Shown here: positions 25,421 through 31,722 of the stretch, one piece after another
Numbering within the stretch: the stretch's first letter is position 1
Layout: the number at the start of each line of letters is the position of its first letter
Source: Avidesulfovibrio sp964369685
GTDB lineage: Bacteria; Desulfobacterota; Desulfovibrionia; Desulfovibrionales; Desulfovibrionaceae
DNA: 37,190 bases
Direction of reading: 5' to 3'
Assembly: GCA_964369685.1 (NCBI GenBank)
Contig: CAYJFB010000024.1
Location: 1 to 37,190 of the forward strand
The notes under the pieces: generated by a model
Database searches by the model: none
What the model was told of the DNA's origin: nothing
The model's input: only the letters and a program-made list of their open reading frames with translations
Translations under genes and position numbers: made by a program

Positions 25421-25548
25421 CACCGCACTCGAAACGCGATGGCAACAGGACCGATAAGATGCGGCGTTGAAAAATACATAGTTGGGTTATTCCGTATAGA
25501 TACTGACGTGACAACACAACGTTGCGACAATGGCGTGGAGATGGTTTT

Positions 25549-25755
25549 ATGGTGCTTATGCAATTGGAATTGTGGCAAATCTTGGTTTTGTTCATGCCGT
25601 TTTTATTGAATGTTTTTGGTATTTGGCATGCATACAGCCACACGTTCCCGACCCCTGTCGAACGCATTGGGTGGTTGTTGGCTTGTGTGATGCTTCCTTT
25701 TCTTGGCGGAGTCATTTATCTTCTTTTTGGTATTCGGCGGGTGCAACCTTGCTGA
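25549..25755 (+). CDS. Small membrane protein with PLDc_N-like domain
   Basis: The 68-residue protein has two membrane helices, LVLFMPFLLNVFGIWHAY and WLLACVMLPFLGGVIYLLFG, separated by a short polar loop. Pro, Trp and Gly positions fit the phospholipase D N-terminal membrane domain found as a stand-alone protein. It has no catalytic part and its role is unknown. The frame is open from 25522, but GGAGATGG places the start at the ATG 25549. It lies in the lspA-cpoB cluster on the same strand. Confidence 0.75.
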   Translation: MVLMQLELWQILVLFMPFLLNVFGIWHAYSHTFPTPVERIGWLLACVMLPFLGGVIYLLFGIRRVQPC

Positions 25756-25817
25756 GTTTTTTTAGCTTACAGAAGCACACATCAACGGTGTGTGAAGGTT
25801 TGAAGGATAGAATGTTT

Positions 25818-26738
25818 ATGAACAAAATCACTTGTTTTTCTTTTGCTTCTGCGCTGTTGGTGACAACGGGCTTGTTGTCTGCGTGCGTGCCTCAACAGGA
25901 TGAAATCGGTCAACTGCAAGCGCGTATTGCACAGCAGGAACAACAATTGCGTCAAATGAATATGCAAATTTCCGGTGTTCAACCTGCACAGGCCGACACT
26001 TGGGCACAGGTTCAACAATTGCGTCAAGAGATGGCAACCATGCGGGGCCAGCTTGATGATTTCAACAACGCCTCTGCCGCCGTGGGTGGTTTGTCGGGGC
26101 TTGTGGGGAAGCTTGAGCGTCATCAGCAGGCCTTGCAAGCTGTTGAAACACAATTTGCTTTGGATTTGGATTTGGATACGCTTGCCATACCCAATGTCAA
26201 TGCGGCCTTGGGCGAGGCTCTTTCTTCTGCCTCGTCTGCAGGTAGCGGCATATCCGGTTTTGTTGCCGGAACGGGCGTGACGTTGCCTTCCGGTGCGGCC
26301 GCGCTTGCGGAAAATGTTACGGATAATGTGTTACAGCATGCAACAAATCAAGTCTCCACAAAAGACATCGCAACCATTTTGTATGACACCGGTGTCGCGG
26401 CATTCAACACACGCAACTACCAAGAAGCGCTCAACGCGTTCACCGATTTTACCAATATCTATCCGACGCACACGTTGATTGGTGACGCATGGTTTTGGCA
26501 AGGCGAAAGTCAATTTGCGTTGAAAAATTTTCCGAGTGCCGTGTTGGCGTACGAGAAAGTGATTTCTGAGCACACAAAGAGTGAGAAAACACCGACGGCC
26601 TATCTCAAACAAGGAATAAGTTTCTTGGAAACGGGAAATAAAGACGCGGGTACAGTGCGTTTGAAAGAACTGATTCAAAAGTTTCCGAAAACGCCCGAAG
26701 CGGCCAGAGCCAATCAGGTGCTGAAGGATCAAGCGTAG
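25818..26738 (+). CDS. cpoB: CpoB/YbgF-like periplasmic lipoprotein with coiled coil and TPRs
   Basis: The 306-residue product begins with a lipoprotein signal (MNKITCFSFASALLVTTGLLSAC; lipobox LLSAC). A coiled coil rich in Gln follows (about 25-65), then an Ala/Gly-rich linker. The C-terminal TPR region holds YDTGVAAFNTRNYQEALNAF, then WFWQGESQFALKNFPSAVLAYEKV. This is the layout of CpoB/YbgF, which links the Tol-Pal machine to septal peptidoglycan synthesis. Here it is a lipoprotein rather than a soluble protein, and tol genes are not adjacent. AAGGA (25803-25807) lies 4 bases before an ATG at 25812 and 10 before 25818; either start is possible. The frame is open upstream to 25530, but that part is not protein-like. 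Confidence 0.82.
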   Translation: MNKITCFSFASALLVTTGLLSACVPQQDEIGQLQARIAQQEQQLRQMNMQISGVQPAQADTWAQVQQLRQEMATMRGQLDDFNNASAAVGGLSGLVGKLERHQQALQAVETQFALDLDLDTLAIPNVNAALGEALSSASSAGSGISGFVAGTGVTLPSGAAALAENVTDNVLQHATNQVSTKDIATILYDTGVAAFNTRNYQEALNAFTDFTNIYPTHTLIGDAWFWQGESQFALKNFPSAVLAYEKVISEHTKSEKTPTAYLKQGISFLETGNKDAGTVRLKELIQKFPKTPEAARANQVLKDQA

Positions 26739-26892
26739 TTTTCGGTTTTTTTCTATTTTTTATAAACAGAACAGCACAATATGCTTGCAGGGTGTGTGTC
26801 TTTTTACAGTCTTTGTAAGAAAAAACCGGTAAGCGATGCTGCGTGTGTTGCAAACAAGCGGAAGCCAGAATCTCTTGCAGAAAGGAAACAGC

Positions 26893-27714
26893 ATGTCTAC
26901 AAAGCAACCAGAATATTATCCGGAAGAAATCCTGCGTCGTCTTTTGGGTGAAGTGACAGAGAAATTAACCAACGATCTTCGTGATGTGTTGGTCAAGAAG
27001 CTGGAAGAAGAGCTTTCTTCCGCGCTCACCAACGCGCTTGTTGAGAGTGAATTTTATCGAAAAGTCAATGGTGACATGCGTAATGGCTTAAAAAATATTT
27101 ATCAAAAAATTAATGCGGCTTCAGATAAAACAGAACCTCAAGGCAACGAAGAAACACGCGCCATTGTGAGCAAACAACACGCCGATAAATTGTTTAGTGA
27201 AGCCTCAGAACAACTCACCGCCGTGTTGGAGCAAACCAAGACCGCTACCGACAGTATCATGGTTTTGATTGAAAAACACATGACCTTGCAAGCGGAGACA
27301 GAAGAATTGTTGCGGACACTGCACGTTGCGGAAGAAGCCAAGCCGACCTATATTGATGTTGAAAAAATAGAGCGTCTTGATTCAATCAGTGCGCAACTGG
27401 GTGAAGATTTGCTTTCGATGATGCTTTCGCTGAGTTTTCAAGATTTGACGGGACAGCGTATTCAACGGGCGGTCACGTCGTTGAAAGAAATTGAAGCAAC
27501 AGTTGTTGAAATGTATCTGTCGACGGGTTTGCTTATTCAAGCGTATGAAGATGAACCCACCAGAAATCTTGATGAAATAGAAGCGGAAACACGAGAAAAA
27601 GTGACTGCACTCAAAGAACCGGATTCTATCTTGAGCTCATCGCTGAAAGGCCCCTCGACAACAGGCTCATCACAAGCTCAAATAGATGATCTTTTGGCTC
27701 AACTGGGTATGTGA
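26893..27714 (+). CDS. cheZ: CheZ-type protein phosphatase
   Basis: The 273-residue protein is long-helical, as CheZ is. It carries the active-site motif SFQDLTGQRIQRAV, with D184 and the catalytic Gln Q188. After a Ser/Pro-rich linker it ends in the CheY-binding tail QIDDLLAQLGM. CheZ removes phosphate from CheY-P to end the chemotaxis signal. Similarity is strong in these two segments and weak elsewhere. No other chemotaxis or flagellar gene is in the window. AAAGGAAA before the ATG at 26893 fixes the start; the frame opens at 26836. Confidence 0.85.
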   Translation: MSTKQPEYYPEEILRRLLGEVTEKLTNDLRDVLVKKLEEELSSALTNALVESEFYRKVNGDMRNGLKNIYQKINAASDKTEPQGNEETRAIVSKQHADKLFSEASEQLTAVLEQTKTATDSIMVLIEKHMTLQAETEELLRTLHVAEEAKPTYIDVEKIERLDSISAQLGEDLLSMMLSLSFQDLTGQRIQRAVTSLKEIEATVVEMYLSTGLLIQAYEDEPTRNLDEIEAETREKVTALKEPDSILSSSLKGPSTTGSSQAQIDDLLAQLGM

Positions 27715-27762
27715 TTGTTTTGAATGGAAAAAACACACAAGACGTGAAGAAAAGGATCGTGT

Positions 27763-29229
27763 ATGCAAGAAATCATGCATAGCGTCGGCATTGACGTGGG
27801 TACAACGACGACACAAGTGTTGTTTAGTCGTCTTGTGGTTGAAAATACGGCCTCGGCGGTGTCCGTACCCAAGGTGAATATCGTTTCGCGTGAAGTGATT
27901 TATAAAAGTCCCATTACCTTTACACCGTTGATTGATCGTGAAACCATTGATGCCGAACAACTGCGTGTGGTGATTGAACAAGAATACGCTCGTGCAGGTG
28001 TTGCGCCTGTTGACATTGCGGCCGGTGCGGTGATCATTACCGGTGAAACCGCACGCAAGCGTAATGCGGCAAGTGTGTTACACACGTTGGCAGGGCTTGC
28101 GGGTGAGTTTGTTGTGACCACAGCCGGTTCTGACTTGGAGTCACTTTTGGCAGGACGCGGTGCAGGTACAGAGCAACTTTCACGTGAACAGGCCGGTGTT
28201 TTTGTCAATTTGGACATCGGCGGCGGCACAACCAATTATGTGATGTTTCGTAACGGTGCTCCCTTGGACACCACCTGTTTGGATATCGGCGGACGTCATG
28301 TGCGCATTGATCCGCAAACATTGCGTATTCTCAGCATATCCGATCAATACAAACGGCTCATCGCTTCTTTGCATTTACCGTTGGCAGAAGGACAGATTGC
28401 GACGTTGCATGATTTGCGTCGTCTGACTGATCGCTGTGCCGAACTGATGGCAGAGATGTTGCGCATCGTGCCGCCAACACCCCAAATGCAAGCCCTGATC
28501 ACCAATAAAGATTTTCGTCAAACACAGCCCTTGGCCGGGGTGACCTTTTCCGGCGGTGTTGCGGAAAGCATGCGCGAATTGACGGAAAAAGGCATCACGT
28601 CAAACACGTTGCCGGCCACGCAGGCCGAACTGTTTATTCATGGTGATTTGGGTATTTTGTTAGCTTTATCGTTGAATGAATCGCCGCTTTTTAAGCGGGT
28701 GCCGTTGATTGCCGCACGAGAAACCATTCGGGCAACGGTTGTCGGTGTGGGTGTACACATTATGGAGTTGAGCGGCAGCACAATTTTTTATTCCAGTGCC
28801 GAGCCGTTGCCGATTAAAAACATCCCCGTGCTCAAACTCGCGCCCGAAGATGAAGAAAATCCAAATCTTCCAAGTCTATTGCGTGAAAAAATTTCCTGGT
28901 TTCAACACGATAATAAAAACATCACCGTGGCGATCTGCCTGACAGGGGTACACAATCCGTCTTATGAACGGGTGGTGTCATTGGCTGAATCCCTTGCGAA
29001 AGGGTGTGCAGAAATGGCACAACAAACGGGTATCCTTGTTGTTATCGTTGAGAACGATCTGGCAAAGGCTTTAGGCAATGCGCTCTATAATGAGCTGAAT
29101 CAACAGACCGCATTGATTTGTCTTGATTCTGTGACTGTTGAAAACGGTGATTATATTGATCTCGGTAAGCCTGTCGGCGGCGGACGTGTTTTACCTGTGG
29201 TTGTCAAATCGTTATTATTCGGACAATAA
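27763..29229 (+). CDS. eutA: Ethanolamine ammonia-lyase reactivating factor
   Basis: The 488-residue protein is full length for EutA. It starts with the ASKHA-type phosphate loop SVGIDVGTTTTQVLFSRL and has a second one at VNLDIGGGTTNYVMF, followed by LDIGGRHVRID and FSGGVAESM. EutA uses ATP to exchange damaged cobalamin on ethanolamine ammonia-lyase. Its usual partners eutB and eutC, and any microcompartment genes, are not within the window. It follows cheZ by 48 bases with a good ribosome site (AAAAGGAT). Its presence implies that the organism uses ethanolamine. Confidence 0.9.
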   Translation: MQEIMHSVGIDVGTTTTQVLFSRLVVENTASAVSVPKVNIVSREVIYKSPITFTPLIDRETIDAEQLRVVIEQEYARAGVAPVDIAAGAVIITGETARKRNAASVLHTLAGLAGEFVVTTAGSDLESLLAGRGAGTEQLSREQAGVFVNLDIGGGTTNYVMFRNGAPLDTTCLDIGGRHVRIDPQTLRILSISDQYKRLIASLHLPLAEGQIATLHDLRRLTDRCAELMAEMLRIVPPTPQMQALITNKDFRQTQPLAGVTFSGGVAESMRELTEKGITSNTLPATQAELFIHGDLGILLALSLNESPLFKRVPLIAARETIRATVVGVGVHIMELSGSTIFYSSAEPLPIKNIPVLKLAPEDEENPNLPSLLREKISWFQHDNKNITVAICLTGVHNPSYERVVSLAESLAKGCAEMAQQTGILVVIVENDLAKALGNALYNELNQQTALICLDSVTVENGDYIDLGKPVGGGRVLPVVVKSLLFGQ

Positions 29230-29236
29230 ATGTGTT

Positions 29237-29277
29237 CCGGGGGCAAGTGTTGCTATGAGCTGAGTCTTTCCCCCTGA
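29237..29277. terminator. Possible terminator between eutA and the aldolase gene
   Basis: GGGGGCAAG and CTTTCCCCC can pair with one mismatch, with an inner TGCT...GCT stem. It lies 8 bases after eutA and between convergent genes. The stem is imperfect and the T-run is interrupted. Confidence 0.4.
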
Positions 29278-29301
29278 ACGTCTTTTCTTTGGAAAGCCTG
29301 T

Positions 29302-30333
29302 TTATTGTTGCTGAGGCAACAGCGCGTCGATGTGCGTTAAAAAGGCTTCTATTTCTTCTTTTGTTGTTGCAAAAGAAGTGACAAAGCGTGCTTCAACATG
29401 TTTTCCGCCGCGTACAAATTCAATTTCGTAGTGGCAGTGTTTTGCAAGTTCTTTGTGCATGGCTTGCGGCAATAAAAGAAAAATCATATTGCTGTCTACG
29501 TCAGCCAAGAATGCAAAACCGCGTTGTTTCAAGCCTTCAGCCAAGATTTGAGCCATGGCGTTGGCGTGTTGTGCCAAAGAAAAGATGAGATTGTCCTGCA
29601 ACAACACGTCAAATTGAATCCCCAAAAAACGCCCTTTTGCCAACAACGCACCGTGTTGTTTCATATAAAAGCGCATGTTGTTCTTTAATTGCGGATTGAG
29701 AATCACCAACGCCTCACCAAACATGGCACCGTTTTTTGTGCCGCCAAGATAAAAAGCGTCGCACAGTTCCGCCAGTTCTTTTAAACACATACCGCTTGCC
29801 GTCAACGCGTTTGGCAACCGCGCACCGTCAATATAAAAATATAAATCATGTTTTTTACAATAACAACTGAGTGTTTCCAAGGCGTCTTTACTATAGACGG
29901 TGCCCAATTCTGTGGCGTTGGAGATATAGACCATTTTGGGGTGAACCATGTGTTCTGTTTTGTGTGATTGCACGGCGTAGTCGAGTTCTTCTACAGTCAA
30001 TTTTCCATTGCTTGTCGGACACGCAATGATTTTGTGCCCTCCGTTTTCAATGGCTCCCGCTTCATGCACCGCAATGTGTGCCGAAGACGCCGCAACCACG
30101 GCCTCAAACGGACGTAAAAACGCAGACGTCACAATCTTGTTGACTTGTGTTCCGCCCACCAACAGATGAACATCGGCATCCAAACAGCCGATCTGTTCAC
30201 GCAGACGCGCACACGCGTTGAGCGTGTGTGTGTCTTCACCATACCCGAGATGTTGTTCATTGTTTGTTTCAGACAAGGCTGTCAGAATCTTGGGGTGTGC
30301 GCCTTCGCTGTAGTCATTGCGTAAAAAAATCAT
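29302..30333 (-). CDS. Threonine aldolase-type PLP lyase
   Basis: The 343-residue fold-type I PLP enzyme begins MIFLRNDYSEGAHPKIL. It has the PLP-stacking region SSAHIAVHEAGA, the Asp of YIDGARLPNAL (D169), and the PLP lysine in YLGGTKNGAMFGE (K200). It probably splits L-threonine or allo-threonine to glycine and acetaldehyde. Acetaldehyde is also the product of ethanolamine ammonia-lyase, whose reactivase lies next door, but the genes are convergent, so this may be chance. The frame is open to 30438; the start at 30333 is supported by similarity and by AAGGTAC upstream. Confidence 0.88.
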   Translation of the reverse strand: MIFLRNDYSEGAHPKILTALSETNNEQHLGYGEDTHTLNACARLREQIGCLDADVHLLVGGTQVNKIVTSAFLRPFEAVVAASSAHIAVHEAGAIENGGHKIIACPTSNGKLTVEELDYAVQSHKTEHMVHPKMVYISNATELGTVYSKDALETLSCYCKKHDLYFYIDGARLPNALTASGMCLKELAELCDAFYLGGTKNGAMFGEALVILNPQLKNNMRFYMKQHGALLAKGRFLGIQFDVLLQDNLIFSLAQHANAMAQILAEGLKQRGFAFLADVDSNMIFLLLPQAMHKELAKHCHYEIEFVRGGKHVEARFVTSFATTKEEIEAFLTHIDALLPQQQ

Positions 30334-30427
30334 TGTACTGTACCTTATATATTGTTGTCTTTCAAAGAGGCACCAAGCCTCTCTCTCGACAAGATGATGT
30401 AAAATAAAAAACAACTGAACAGACAAA

Positions 30428-30454
30428 TCCCCCGTCACACAATGCGACAGGGGA
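30428..30454 (-). terminator. Second terminator after the 164-residue gene
   Basis: TCCCC and GTC (30428-30436) pair with GAC and GGGGA (30446-30454) with one mismatch; on the minus strand the stem is followed by TTTGTC. It lies behind the hairpin at 30478-30502 and would back it up before the aldolase gene. Confidence 0.45.
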
Positions 30455-30477
30455 CTTATCCATCCGCTAGTTCACAA

Positions 30478-30502
30478 AAGACGTTACACATGTAACCGTC
30501 TT
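30478..30502 (-). terminator. Terminator of the minus-strand 164-residue gene
   Basis: AAGACGTTAC (30478-30487) pairs with GTAACCGTCTT (30492-30502, one bulged C) around a 4-base loop. On the minus strand the stem ends in four T. It starts 12 bases after the stop codon. Confidence 0.7.
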
Positions 30503-30513
30503 GCATAAAAAAC

Positions 30514-31008
30514 TTATTCCAAATAATCGCCACGGTTGAATTTAAAGGTTTCTGTCGCAGCCAGCAATTCAAGTTCGCTGACCACTTCGGCCAATTCCGA
30601 TTCGGCAGGCAGCTTCGCCGCACTTTGCCGCAAGGACTCTATCTCGGTATTCAAACCTCCAAGAAACGACCACGCGCTCTTGGCAAAACCTGTCTCTGCA
30701 TTATTGGAGGCGGCCAACATGTCGGCATATCCATCAAAGGAATCCAAAACATCAGAAGCCTGAGAAAGCAAATGCTCTACAAGTGCTTCGCCACCGGAGT
30801 CGTTGTCTTTTGACAAACCGGACAGCATGAGCGGGTTTATCCTGCTGGCATCAAGGGGCAAAACAGCAGTCCCGTCAACACTGGGAGCTTGGTTGCCTGT
30901 CGGAGCCAGTAACGCCGCAAAGCCGTCTGTGCTATCTGTAGGTTCAGTCTTTGCGGACTGAGTGTGCCTCTGTTGCAAGGCTTCGCTGTAGTCAGAACGG
31001 ATTTTCAT
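30514..31008 (-). CDS. Protein of unknown function, 164 residues
   Basis: I do not recognise this family. Residues 1-65 (MKIRSDYSEALQQRHTQSAK onward) are polar and probably disordered; the rest is acidic and helical, ending ETFKFNRGDYLE. There is no signal peptide or membrane segment. The frame is open to 31101, but GGAGGGG eight bases before the ATG at 31008 is the strongest ribosome site in the region. It follows queH by 135 bases on the same strand and has its own terminator. The short ordered domain with a conserved-looking C terminus suggests a real protein. Confidence 0.75.
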   Translation of the reverse strand: MKIRSDYSEALQQRHTQSAKTEPTDSTDGFAALLAPTGNQAPSVDGTAVLPLDASRINPLMLSGLSKDNDSGGEALVEHLLSQASDVLDSFDGYADMLAASNNAETGFAKSAWSFLGGLNTEIESLRQSAAKLPAESELAEVVSELELLAATETFKFNRGDYLE

Positions 31009-31143
31009 AAGCGTTCCCCTCCACATGGGGTTAAATAAGAACTGTCTGTAATCTAGCAAGTTGTATGCCAATATAAACAGGAAAAATTTTCCCCAATCCA
31101 TATGACCATGTTTTGTGTAACGCTTGTTTCAAATCGGCCATGG

Positions 31144-31722
31144 TCAAGCGTGCCGAGCTTTACAGCGTTGCAGTTTTTTTGCATAACGCTCGCTTTCGCT
31201 GAAAATACAGGCACAATATTGTTGACGGTATAAGCCCCATGTTCGAGACAAATCAATACCTTCTTGCCAGAAAGGTCGAAAATCTTGATAGAAAAACACG
31301 GTTTTTGCGGTATCTGCAGCGTGTTTGGCTTCTGTTTGAATCATTTCATGATTTTGATAGCGTGAATACAAAAGCGTTGTGCTGAACGCGGTAAAACCGT
31401 GTTCAGCCGCTGCTTCTGCGGTCAGTTGCAAACGGCTCGCATAGCAATAGCGACAACGCCCTTGTTCATGATTTTCCGCAAGATTTTGTCGGTATACGTC
31501 TTTCAGCCAACGCTGTACGTCATACACGTCGTCTTGAAACATGACCTCGGCATGCAAATGTTCTGCAGCCTGTTGCAGCGCCTCTCGACGCAATAAATAT
31601 TCATGCAAAGGATGAATATTGGGATTGGCAAAAAACAGCGTGACTTCGTGTCCGTTTTTTTGCAAATGTTGTGTCGGCATCAAGGCGCAGGGGCCGCAAC
31701 AGGCGTGTAAGAGAATCCGCAT
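31144..31722 (-). CDS. queH: Epoxyqueuosine reductase QueH
   Basis: The 192-residue protein has the QueH cysteine pattern: HACCGPC (C8, C9, C12), CRYC (C88, C91), and CAC (C168, C170). These hold an iron-sulfur cluster and a neighbouring metal. QueH performs the last step of queuosine synthesis in tRNA, replacing the cobalamin enzyme QueG. Its ATG overlaps the RNase E/G stop codon by one base (TGATG on the minus strand), so translation is coupled. Length is normal for the family. Confidence 0.93.
   Translation of the reverse strand: MRILLHACCGPCALMPTQHLQKNGHEVTLFFANPNIHPLHEYLLRREALQQAAEHLHAEVMFQDDVYDVQRWLKDVYRQNLAENHEQGRCRYCYASRLQLTAEAAAEHGFTAFSTTLLYSRYQNHEMIQTEAKHAADTAKTVFFYQDFRPFWQEGIDLSRTWGLYRQQYCACIFSESERYAKKLQRCKARHA

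Noticed and set aside
25530..25811. N-terminal extension of the CpoB-like frame
   Set aside because: It overlaps the PLDc_N gene in another frame and would place the lipoprotein signal inside the protein.
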